Part shown: in pieces, positions 1-10,371 of the stretch
Position numbering within the stretch: position 1 is the first letter of the stretch
Layout: the number at the start of each line of letters is the position of its first letter
Source of the DNA: Vanrija pseudolonga
Taxonomy: Eukaryota > Basidiomycota > Tremellomycetes > Trichosporonales > Trichosporonaceae
DNA length: 64,000 bases
Assembly: GCF_020906515.1 (NCBI RefSeq)
Contig: NC_085853.1
Span: 2,480,001 to 2,544,000 of the forward strand
Reading direction: 5' to 3'
Notes under the pieces: generated by a model
The model's input: the letters and a program-made list of their open reading frames with translations, nothing else
Told to the model about the DNA's origin: nothing
The model's database searches: none
Program-made: the position numbers and the translations under genes

Positions 1-1630
1 GCCTCACACCCCAGGACCATACCGAGATCTACCGCCTCATGAACGACCAGCGCGCCTTCCTCCCCGGCGCGATGCAGCCCCCGCGCGAGATCATTGTGCT
101 GTGCCACGGTGCGTTGTCGTTGTCGTGGTCGTCATGGGGCCTTGGTGGAACGACGACGGGCGGTTACTAACGCTCCGCACAGGTCTCTACGGCTTTTCCA
201 CGGCTACGCCTATCCCACTGTTCCCGTCGCTCAAGCTCCACTACTGGGCTTCGGTGCTCGATGTCCTCCGCGACCGCATGGGTGCCAAGGTTGTAGTCGT
301 TGGCGTCAAAGGGTGAGTTTCGGCGCGCGTCGCACATCGCACATCTTTGCCGCGTTGAATTTCGGCCGGAGTGCCGTACAACGTGGTGCACATGTGCTTG
401 TGCCTGGACCGGACAACCATCATTGCACCCACTGACACTCCTTGCAGCACTGGCTCGATTCAAGAACGCGCAGAACAGATGCACGCATTCCTCAAGTCGT
501 ACTTGCCCAAAGGCGTCGGCGTCAACTTTGTCGCCCACAGCATGGGTGGACTGGACGCCCGGCACCTGATATCCACAATCAAGCCGACGGAATACAAGCC
601 ACTCAGCCTCACCACGATTGCGACGCCACACCGCGGCTCGCCGTTCATGGACTGGTGCGCCGCCAACATTGGCGTCGGCACGGAACACTCGGGCTCGGGA
701 AGCCCCCCGCAACTCCCCTTCTCGCTCGACTCGCCCCTCCTCATCCGTGACAGCGCCGGCAAGGCAAAGGCCGGCGGTGGCCAGCCCGACACCCTCGCAT
801 CCTTCACCTCTGGCCTCACAAACTACCTGCTCAAGATCTTCGACTCGCCCGCCTACTCCAACCTCACGACCTCGTACCTCCGCGACGTTTTCAACCCGTC
901 CACACCCGATGACCCCAACGTCAAGTACATGTCGGTGGCTGGACGCTTGGCCAAAATGTCGGTTCTGCACCCATTGTGGTTCCCCAAGCTCGTGCTGGAT
1001 TCCGCCGCCGAGAAGGGCTTCCCCGCTGGAGAAACGATTCCGGGACAGCACTACCAGGGCAACGACGGCCTCGTGTCGGTCGCCTCGGCCAAGTGGGGCG
1101 ACTTCATGGGCGTCGTCGACGGGTGCCACCATTGGGACCTGCGCGGCGAGGGCGGTCTCTGGCCCCAGGGCGGCTCGCTTCGTGACGCGCCCACGGGCAG
1201 ACCAGACGAGACCAAGCCCGGCGGCTGGGACTGGCAGGGCGGTGTCGGCGGTGCTCTGGGGCTGCGAGACGGACCCAACGGCGCCGGCGAGGCTTGCGCA
1301 ACAGGCGAGGGCGTCGAGGTGCCCACCGGCAGACGGGATCAGCAGCTCGACCCCGCGCAGCACAAGCGCGACCTCGCCACGGCGAGAGCCATGAGCCCCG
1401 TCTCGGAGCGTCCCAAGCGCAGTAACGACTCGTGGGACCTCGCCCAGGTCGGCCAGTTGATCGACTGGGTCGGCGACCTCTTCCCCGGCGACAAGAAGCA
1501 GGACGAGAAGACGCACCAGATGGCCGACGCGACCAAGGAGCATGCCGGCAAGAAGATTGTCCGCGAGAAGTTTGATCTCGCCCGGTTCTACGGCGGCTTG
1601 ATGCTTCGCTTGCGCGAGGAAGGCCTTTGA
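1..1630 (+). CDS. TGL2: TGL2-like triacylglycerol lipase (5' partial)
   Basis: This is an alpha/beta-hydrolase lipase whose start lies outside the window. Exons are <1-108, 183-312 and 448-1630, with introns of 74 and 135 nt. The first visible exon reads into a PREIIVLCHG segment, the usual first strand and oxyanion turn of lipases. Exon 3 begins TGSIQERAEQMHAFL and then carries the nucleophile elbow AHSMGG near 533-550, followed by DARHL and TIATPHRGSP. This order is that of the yeast mitochondrial lipase Tgl2 and its bacterial lipase relatives. A His in the DGCHHWD segment near 1118-1138 is a plausible catalytic histidine. The lysine- and acid-rich C-terminal 100 residues look like a lineage-specific tail. 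Function in neutral-lipid hydrolysis is inferred from the family. Mitochondrial targeting cannot be judged because the N-terminus is missing. Confidence 0.85.
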
Positions 1631-2052
1631 GATCCTGTCAACATACACGGACCGTTGTAACATTAGAGAGAGGGGGAGGGGTGCCGCTCGGCATTTAATA
1701 GCATGGCATCGGAAAGAAGTAATAGCATAGGGAAGTGTTGTTGGACTGCATGCACGCATAGCATTGAGGTGGGTGCAAGTGGTCGGCATAGGCAATGTGG
1801 TCAGTAGTCACTGCAAGGTTTCGCACCCCATCGGCCTCCTCGCGCCGGCCCCTGGCGGGGCCGCGCTCCACCATCGTCGGAGCTATGCGTGTGTCGCGCT
1901 CGCTGCATGCGCATACTAGATACACTGGGCTATGGGAGCTCACGCCGCTGCCCAGAATGGAAACTCTAATCAATGGTGTAATGTCTGTCAACGTCGTCTA
2001 GGGGGGTACTCGTGTCGTCGCTGTCGTGGTGGTATCGGGCACGATGCCCCGC
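1631..2052. other. intergenic, convergent 3' ends
   Basis: This interval lies between the lipase stop codon and the stop codon of the SKT5-like gene on the other strand. It must hold both 3' UTRs. I see no gene, repeat or RNA in it. Confidence 0.6.
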
Positions 2053-3717
2053 CTACATGATGATGCAGTCGCCCTTGTCCTCCTTCTTGCCGGGCGCGCC
2101 GCCGCCGCCCTTCATGGCCTCGACCTCGAGTCTGCGGTTGAGCGCGCCCGCGCCCGACATGCCCTGCGCAAGGCGCTTGGCCGCGCGCTTGTCACCGCCA
2201 TCAGTCGCGAGGCGGTACCACTTCATCGCGTTGGCGAGGTTGGGCTCGACTCCAACGCCAGTCTGCAAGTATTAGTAGGCGTTACATTCACTTCGCAACC
2301 ACCGCTTACCTCGGTAAAGTACCCAAGGGCGTACTGTGCCTTTGCAAGGCCTTGGTCGGCAGCCTTCTTGGCCCAGAGGTACGCTTCCGTGTCCGACTGG
2401 GGCAGGACGCCCTCCGCACCGACAAGGTACCACGCCGTGAGGGCAAAGCACGCTTCGCGGTGGCCCTGCTGCGCGGCGATGTTGTAGTAGTGGATCGACA
2501 GGGGCGCATCGACGGGGCAGCCCATCTTGCCATACTCGTAGCACTCGCCGAGCTTGAATGCCGAGGGAGCGTAGCCGAGCTCCGAGGCCTGTGCAAGAAG
2601 ATCCGCAGCATACTCGAGGTCGATGAACACAATGTTGTCGATACCGCGCTCGTGCAGGAGAGCGAGCTCGTGGAGGGCATGGGGGAACTCCTCGGTGGCA
2701 TGCTCGGCGGAACGCTTGAGCCACTTGACTCCCTCCTTTGGTCGCTTGGACAATCCTAGTGAGCCGTTGAGCTCCGCAGTGCCGAGGCGGTACATGGCGC
2801 CAGGGTGGAGACCAACTGCCGCTTTCCTGCACAGTCAGCAAACAAGATCCAATTTATCAACACCCACTTGTAGTACTGGATCGCCTTGGCGCTCTCTCGG
2901 CGAGTGCCCCATCCGTGCTCACAGCACGTACCGGCGCGGTAGCATGCGTCAGGGTGTCCGTGCTTGGCGGCGAGGGAGAAGAGGGGGAACGCCTTGTCAA
3001 AGTCCTGCTTGCCGCGGGGCGTTCCAATGCCGTTGGCGTAGCAGTCGGCCAGGTAGTACTGGGCGTCGGGGTATCCGCGGTCTGCGAGACGTCTGAGCAG
3101 CGAGGTAGCCTCCTTGACGAGCTCGTCGCGCTTCTCGAGCACAACACGGTTGGGCCTGTTGGCAGGGTCGGCTGGGTCGTCTGGGTTGGCCGGGGCCACC
3201 ATCGACTTTGCCGCATCGATCATGAAGACTGCAAACTCGAATATGATCTCGGGGTCGTTTGTCTTCTTGGCATTTTCGCGGTACAGCTCGAGCGTGCGGT
3301 CGTGCGAGAGAAGCTCTGCAGAGTTTCCTGGCCGAAGATGGGCTTTTGGGTTTGATGTTAGCTCGATCTCGATACCGCCCGCGTCTTCCGACAGGCGTTA
3401 CGTGATTGCGACATGCAAGACGCCGCAGAAACACACAAACACGTACATTGGTCCATCAGCGGCCTTGGGCCCGACTCCATGCGGACCTGTGATGAGCGTG
3501 CTGATCCGCCGTCGGGGTAGCCGTAGCCCAGGTCGGCTTGGCCGTAGGGAGAGTTGTTGGCTTGTTGGGGCGGAAGCGGCGGCAGGTTGCCATTCGTGTT
3601 GATGGGGTATCCGTTGTTGCCGCCGCCGCCGCCGTAGGCGCCAGCAGGGCCACCTGGAGGAGGCGCGCCGCCATAGCCTGGGTGCTGTTGTGGCTGGCTC
3701 TGGTATTGCATTGCCAT
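2053..3717 (-). CDS. SKT5: SKT5/CHS4-like chitin synthase activator, Sel1 repeats, CaaX end
   Basis: Exons on the minus strand are 3717-3447, 3342-2868, 2826-2310 and 2262-2053, with introns of 104, 41 and 47 nt, giving 490 aa. The N-terminus is a short Pro/Gly/Gln/Asn-rich disordered region. Next comes the Skt5/Chs4 signature ELYRENAKKTNDPEIIFEFA, then about seven Sel1 (TPR-like) repeats with the usual AxxxGxxxA spacing. The protein ends in GDCIIM, a C-a-a-X box, so farnesylation and membrane attachment are expected, as known for yeast Chs4. Family role: binds and activates class IV chitin synthase (Chs3) at the bud neck. The first splice acceptor was chosen because the nearer AG would create a stop codon, while the AAAG at 3343-3344 restores the family reading. 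It is shorter than many Skt5 proteins because the disordered N-terminus is short. Confidence 0.9.
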
Positions 3718-4712
3718 TGTGAGATGGGTGGTGTGCGTGTGAATGTGGGATTGGAGTTATGGGTCGAGGACGGAGGAGACGTGGCCGTGGTCACGGTGCG
3801 GAATAGGGGCTTGGCGGGGAGGGAAGGGGGTGAGTGGAGTGAGGCGAGAAGGGGGGTCGCGGTGGTGTGATGCGGGCGCTTGAGCGAGATGCCTGTCTCT
3901 TGTCGAGTTATGTCCAAGCAGAGACGACAAATGTCACTGGTCCGAGAAAAGACTTTGGAGGTTGCTGCGCTGCTAGAAAGCGATGCCTCTGGGTCAAGGG
4001 TGAATGTGATGGAGGGGGTGACAATGGCGGGCCGATTCACAAACGCCTGTGCGTGCCGAGCCAACAGGGGTGGGCTGGTGGAGGGAGATGTCGTGGGTGG
4101 GTGGATACTCTCTGAGGGATCTCTTTCGACGCGTCTATCCTTGTCGAGTGTCGTTGTTGGCGTTTGATACAAAGTCTTGCAACAAGGAAGAGGATATAGA
4201 GTTTAGCGAGGTTCGTGAAAACTATTGGGGTGGGTGGGGTGGGATGAGATGGACCTGGCTGGCGGATGTGGGTTGTTGATGCGCGTGTTGGATTCAATGT
4301 AGTGTCGTGCTTCGTCGTCGTAGGTTGCGCAGTCTCTGTCCTTGCGATGCGAGTATGCGTGCTTGTGAGAGTCAAAGAAAGAGAGAAAGAGCGAGAGACA
4401 GACGAAGAAGTGAAAGCAAAGACGATGTTGACAAGACACCCACCCATAATCAAACACTCACCCTGTGGTGTTAGAGAGGCGCTGATCTGGGTAAAATGTC
4501 AGGCTCACTTGATACGCCACCCCACGTGACCCTGACATTTACACCAGCGACACCTCCGACAGAAAGTTGAGAATCGCGAAAAGCCAATCTCTTGCCAGCC
4601 TCGACATTGACGTCGACGACTTCATCTCGCTCAGCACAACAACAACACAGGCAAGCGACGCCGACGACGAGCCAGCGACCAAGCGCATCACCTGGCCCAA
4701 CCGTGCACCATT
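3718..4712. other. divergent promoter region, SKT5-like / uL3m
   Basis: About 1 kb separates two divergent start codons. On the SKT5 side the minus strand is strongly CT-rich between roughly 3720 and 4450 (runs such as CTTTCTTTGACTCTC), typical of a long pyrimidine-rich leader. A palindromic E-box lies at 4523-4528. I see no gene here. Confidence 0.6.
4523..4528. promoter_or_regulatory. E-box CACGTG upstream of uL3m
   Basis: The core CACGTG sits in CCACGTGAC, 185-190 bp before the uL3m start codon. This is the consensus of Cbf1/USF-type bHLH factors. The same core occurs in front of NPC1 and between NDUFAF3 and ADE2. Function is inferred from the motif only. Confidence 0.4.
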
Positions 4713-5729
4713 ATGCGCTCCTTCATCACCTCGCTCCGCCGCCTCCCCGCCGGCGTGCGCGGGCTCGCGACCTCGGCCGAGGCCGCCCCCGCTGCTGCCG
4801 AGTCCTCAAAGTCGTCGTCGGCAAAGTGGTCGCCATTCACACAGCGCACGGGCGTGATCGCACGTAAGCGCGGCATGACGGCCCTGTGGGACCAGAACGG
4901 ACGGCGATGGCCCGTCACTGTGCTCCAGCTCGACAATGTCCAGGTCGTCCGCCATGACCCGCCCACCAAGGACAGCGGGACGGGTCTCCACCGCCTCCAG
5001 CTCGGTGCTAGCGACCGCCCAGAACGCACGACGACCAAGGCTCTCGCCGGCCACTTTAAGAAGGCGGGCGTCAACCCCAAGTACAAGCTCGCCGAGTTTT
5101 CCGTCACCCCCGACGCTGTGCTGCCGGTTGGCGCGCAGCTCAGCGCCGCGCACTTTGTCCCTGGGCAGTATGTGGACGTGACTGCGAAGAGGTGAGTGCG
5201 GCGTAAGGCGGAGGGTTGGCAATGCCTGGTGTGGGCAGCAACCGTGAACTGGAGCTGTCTGCTAACACCCCGCCGCAGCATCGGCAAGGGCTTCCAAGGT
5301 GCCATGAAGCGCCACGGCTTCGCTGGTCTCAAGGCGTCGCACGGTGTGTCGATCACCCACCGTTCTGCAGGCTCGACAGGCCAGAACCAGGACCCCGGAC
5401 GTGTCATCCCCGGCAAGAAGATGGCAGGACACATGGGTGTCGAGAAGCGCACGCAGCAGAACCTGCTCGTCCACCGCGTCGACACGGCGCTCAACCTCAT
5501 CTTTGTGCGCGGCGCCGTGCCCGGCGTCGACGACGCCTTCGTCAGCGTCCGCGACGCCAAGAAGAAGCTTACGTACAAGGCCCGCGGCAACCTCCTCGGC
5601 GGCAAGGACCAGGACGAGTGGATCGGCGAGGGCGTCACCAGCCTCCCCCTGCCTGGTGCCACTGTCGAGCGTGTCAAGGCTGAGGGATGGCCCGAGGTGA
5701 TTGAGTGGCCCGGCAAGGAGAAGGCGTAG
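4713..5729 (+). CDS. MRPL9: mitochondrial large-subunit ribosomal protein uL3m (MRPL9)
   Basis: Two exons, 4713-5191 and 5279-5729, are joined in phase 2 and give 309 aa. The N-terminus [20 protein letters not shown] is Arg-rich without acids, a typical mitochondrial presequence. The L3 fold follows: [15 protein letters not shown] at the start, [15 protein letters not shown] in the middle, then the L3 signature around [27 protein letters not shown], which in all L3 proteins reaches the peptidyl-transferase centre. The protein is a structural component of the mitochondrial 54S subunit. An extra internal Met-Thr start is possible, but this ATG gives the cleanest presequence. Confidence 0.95.
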
Positions 5730-6026
5730 TAGGTGCGGCGCGGCGTAGTTGCATTGGGATTGCATGCATTATTCACAGCTGTGGGGTGGGGGAGGTGGGA
5801 TTGGTGTTGGGGAGGTGGCGCGAGCCCAGAGTGGACGGTTGCCTGCCTGGGGTTGCCTGGCCTGCCACAGGATACAATGCTGACGAGGACCCACTGTCAG
5901 AGAACGCAGCGCTGTCGCAGCCTGCTTGCACAGCGCAGCCCCGTCTCGGCTGCATGCATGCTGGAGCAGCTAGCCACTTGCCCGGCCGAGCCTCTCGGTG
6001 CCAAGTCCACTGCCACTCTTTGCCAC

Positions 6027-6034
6027 TCACGTGA
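6027..6034. promoter_or_regulatory. TCACGTGA palindrome upstream of NPC1
   Basis: A perfect 8-bp palindrome containing CACGTG lies about 165 bp before the NPC1 start codon. It matches bHLH (Cbf1/TFEB-like) sites. Binding is not shown by the sequence. Confidence 0.4.
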
Positions 6035-6195
6035 CTGTTGTTGCCGCCGCGCGTCATCGACCGCCGAGCCACCTTGAATGGCCCGATGCAGTCATCCCCC
6101 CATCTCACCCACCTCGCCCGACTCCACACCCCCATCATCAACAATACCTCATCCATCACAACCACCAGTGACCGCCCACCGCCCATCGCTGCGCC

Positions 6196-9100
6196 ATGCT
6201 GCTGTCTCCCGACAGCCCGAGGCGCGCACCCGGCGTATGCGCGATGCGCGGCTCGTGCGGCCGCGCGAGCATGTTTGGCGCCGAGCTGCCGTGCCCTGAT
6301 TCCGGGCCAGCAGATGCGGTGAGTCAAGGCAAGGCCTCCGCGCCTTCTCTCTCCCGTGGCCCACTGACGCCGCTGCTAGGTCGACGACGAGATACTCCCC
6401 CTCCTTGAGGCGACCTGCGGACCGACATGGACGCCGCCATCACACGTATGCTGTACCGCCGACCAGGTACGCACACTCTCCGCCCAGCTGCAGCAAGCGG
6501 CGCCCCTTATCGCCGCGTGCCCGGCGTGCGTGAACAACTTCCGCGCGTTCTACTGCGACTTTACGTGCTCGCCGGATCAGAGCACGTTCATGACGGTCAC
6601 ATCGACGCAGAAGACCACCGACGGCAGGGAAGCAGTCAAGAGCGTCGCTTATGCCGTCAGCGACGACTTCGCGACGGGCTTCTACGACTCGTGCAAGGCC
6701 GTCCAGTTCGGCGCGACCAACGGCTTCGCGATGGACCTCATCGGCGGGGGAGCGACCAATGCGTCCGCGTTTCTGAAGTACATGGGCGACGTCCGGCCTG
6801 GCCTTGGAAGCCCGTTCCAGATCGACTTTCCCTACGGGACCAACTACTCGCGCGAGGTGCTGTGGTGCGGCGACAGCGGCATCGACTCGCGCTGCGCGTG
6901 CGCTGACTGTCCCGACGTGTGTGCTGCGCTGCCCCACCTCCCGCCACCCGGCGGGCCGGGTTGCCGCGTCGGCGCAGTGTCGTGCATCACCTTCTCCCTG
7001 CTCATGGTGTACTCGACCGCAATCCTCGCCGGGTTGCTGTATTACTCGTTCCGGACGGCCCTGCGCCACCGCCAGCGGCGGTACGAGCGCGTCGCGCTCG
7101 TCGACCCGCCCATGTCGCCCACTGTTGCCGGGCTCGATGGGCTCGTTGGCCGCGGCTCTGGCGACCGGGACGACGCGGATTCCGGGCCGTCGGGCTCGGT
7201 GCATTTCCGGCTGGGGCGCGGCGCATCGCTGCTTGACCCGATGGAGCACCTCCAGCCCAAGCAGAACCAGATCAACGCCGTCCTCAGACGCTTCTTCTAC
7301 CGCCTCGGCCTGGTATGCGCGCGCCGCCCCCTCGAGACGTTTGGCATCGCGGCCGTCGTGATCGCCACGCTGAACATTGGTTGGAACTTCTTCCAGGTGG
7401 AAACGGACCCTGTGAGACTGTGGGTCTCGCCGTCGAGCGAGGCGGCACACCAGAAGGCCTTCTTCGACGACAACTTTGGTCCGTTCTACCGCACCGAGCA
7501 AGTGATCATTACGCGGGCGGACGGCGGCGACGTCCTGTCATACGACACACTCGACTGGTGGCTCAAGAGGGAAGGCGAGATCAATGCGCTGGCCTCAAAG
7601 AGTGGGATCAGCTATGAGGACGTCTGCTTTGCGCCATCAGGCCGCGGCACACCCTGCGTGCTTCAGTCGCTGTCGGCGTGGCTCGGCGACGACATGACAC
7701 AGTGGGGCGACCAGTGGCGGCAGCGTATCGACGAGTGTGCGCGCCGGCCCGGCGAGTGCCTCCCAGAGTTTGGCCAGCCCATCGAGCCCAAGATGGTGCT
7801 CGGCGGCGTCGAGGACGGCTACCTGAACGCCAAGGCGATTTTCGCGCGCTACGTAGTGGTCAACTACGACGACGAGCGCGTCGCTCCCGCCGAGGAGTGG
7901 GAGCGTACCCTCGAAGCGTACTTCGCCACCCTCTCCCACGACGGGCTCAAGATCTCGTACTCGACGGAAGTGAGCCTCGGCGAGGAGCTCAACAAGAGCA
8001 CCAACACGGACGTCAAGATCGTCGTCCTCTCCTACCTTGTCATGTTCCTGTATGTCTCACTCACGCTCGGCGGGAGCCTGCCCCCGCATCTCGTCTCCAG
8101 CACCGCCCGCACAGTGTGGTACAAGATCAAGCAGGCCGCGCACTCACTCGGCCTGCTCAAGACTGCCCCGACAGAGCCCATCGGCGCGGTGCCACTTTCG
8201 CTCCTCCCAACCACTCTCCTCGTCCAGTCCAAATTCTCCCTCGGGCTGTTCGGCATCGCCATCGTGCTCATCGCCGTCACGTCGTCGGTCGGCCTGTTCT
8301 CCCTCCTCGGCGTCCGCGTGACGCTCATCATCGCCGAGGTCATCCCGTTCCTCGTGCTCGCTGTTGGCGTCGACAACGTGTTCATCCTCGTACACGAGCT
8401 CGAGCGTCAGAACGCACTCTACGGCCCTACTGGCGCGCCGCCGCCGGCGTCAACAGACGATGAAGACGATGACCTTCTTGACGACGAGCTCAACCAGCGC
8501 GAGCGCTCCATCCTCCCTGCTGAAGAGCGCGTCGCGCGCGCCGTAGCCCGCATGGGCCCGTCCATCCTCCTGTCCTCGACCACCGAGGTCGTCGCCTTCG
8601 CCCTCGGCGCGTTCGTTCCCATGCCCGCCGTGCGCAACTTTGCAATCTATGCCGCGGGCAGCGTCTTCCTCGGCGCAGTGATGCAGGTCACCGTCTTCGT
8701 TAGCGCCATGGTCATCGACCTGCGCCGATCCCAGGCCATGCGGATGGACTGCCTCCCCTGCATCCGCTTGCGGCAGCCTGTTGGGCTGTACGACGAGCCT
8801 CAGCCGGCGTCCGAGGGTGTGGTCACGCGCTTCATTCGCCGCGTGTACGCGCCCTTGCTGCTCAAGAGCGAGGTCAAGCAGCTCGTTCTTGCCGCCTTTG
8901 GTGGGCTGTTCCTCGTCGCCGTGGTCGGCATTCAACGCATCACTCTCGGACTGGACCAGCGCCTCGCTCTCCCGTCCGACTCGTACCTCGTGCCATACTT
9001 CAACGACTTGGACAAGTACAACGACGTCGGCCCGCCGGTCTACTTTGTCGTCAAGGATGGTAACCCGGCAAACCGCACCGGGCAGCAGGAGCTCTGCGAG

Positions 9101-10267
9101 CGGTTCACGACGTGCGCTGACCTCTCGGTCGCCAACACAATCGAGGCGGAGCGCAAGCGCCCCGACGTCTCGTTCATCGCCAACCCGCCGGCATCGTGGA
9201 TCGACGACTTCTTGCAGTGGACCAACCCGGCGTTCGACTCCTGCTGCCGCGTCCGCAGGCGCGACCCGAGCATTTTCTGCCGCCCCCGCGACTCGGACCG
9301 TCTCTGCCGCCCGTGCTTCGAAGACGAGGAGTGGGACAGCACGATGAACGGCCTGCCACAGGGTGCAAACTTCACACGCTACCTCAACCAGTGGCTGTTG
9401 TCGCCTGCCGACGACTCGTGTCCCCTCGGAGGACTGCAGGGATACTCTACCGCTATCGCCCGCTCAGTGGACGAGTCTCACGTCACAGCATCGCACTTCC
9501 GCACCTTCCACACACCACTGCGCCAGCAGTCTGACTTTATCGCCGCGCTCGCCGCTGCACGCCGCATCGCCGCAGACATTGTCCGCCGCACAGGCCTGGA
9601 CGTGTACCCCTACTCGCTCTTTTACGTCTACTTCGACCAGTATTCGTACATCCGGGGCATGACAGCGCAGATCCTGACTGTCGGCCTGGCAGCCGTGCTG
9701 GTCATCACGAGCCTGCTCCTCGGCTCGTGGATGACCGGTGGCACCGTGACATTCACGTGCGCGCTGGCGGTTATCAACGTCATGGGGGTCATGGGTTTCT
9801 GGGGCGTGTCGCTCAATGCCATCTCGCTCGTCAACCTCGTCATTTCTCTCGGCATCGCCGTCGAGTTCTGCTCCCACATCGCCAGGGCATTCATGGGCGC
9901 CGGCACTGGGCTACTGTACGACAAACTCGAGGGCCGCAAGGAGCGCGACGAGCGGGTATGGACCGCGCTGGTAGACGTCGGGCCCTCCGTCTTCTCAGGC
10001 ATCACACTCACCAAGCTCATCGGCATCTCGGTCCTCGCGCTCACGCGCTCGCGCCTCCTCGAGATCTACTACTTCCGCATGTGGCTCTCGCTCATTGTCT
10101 CGGGCGCATTGCACGGCCTCGTCCTCCTGCCTGTCCTGCTCAGCTTTACCGGCGGCGCGGGCTACTCGCTCGAAGATACCGACGAGGACTGGGTCACGAG
10201 CCAGATGCGCCGGCCCATGGACTATGAGTATGCGCCGTTTGCCAACGACGACTCGATGATGGATTAG
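6196..10267 (+). CDS. NCR1: Niemann-Pick C1-type sterol transporter
   Basis: Exons 6196-6318 and 6380-10267 (61-nt intron, phase 0) give 1336 aa. The N-terminal domain is Cys-rich and starts almost at once with PGVCAMRGSCG, then continues FGAELPCPDSG, HVCCTADQV and FRAFYCDFTCSP, as in NPC1. A first luminal helix boundary lies near residues 255-275. A sterol-sensing domain spans roughly residues 650-830, with GVDNVFILVHELERQ and the conserved ILLSSTTEVVAFALG. A second luminal loop is Cys-rich. A second RND-type helix bundle, with LGIAVEFCSHIARAFMG, lies near the C-terminus. In fungi Ncr1 moves sterols out of the vacuole lumen. The predicted start gives no hydrophobic signal peptide before the first Cys motif, which NPC1 proteins normally need. 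An upstream mini-exon or a different start is therefore likely. Confidence 0.95.
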
Positions 10268-10371
10268 AATGCGTAGAGAGGGATACGCCCCGCCCGCCCA
10301 TCATTAGCATTTCTGTATTGCATTGTAACTGTACAAGATGAATGCTGCATGCAAGGTCTAGTTGTCTAGGA

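Noticed and set aside
167-1795. 542-codon open frame on the minus strand opposite the lipase
   Set aside because: It is a shadow of GC-rich coding sequence. The plus strand has a coherent lipase with proper introns.
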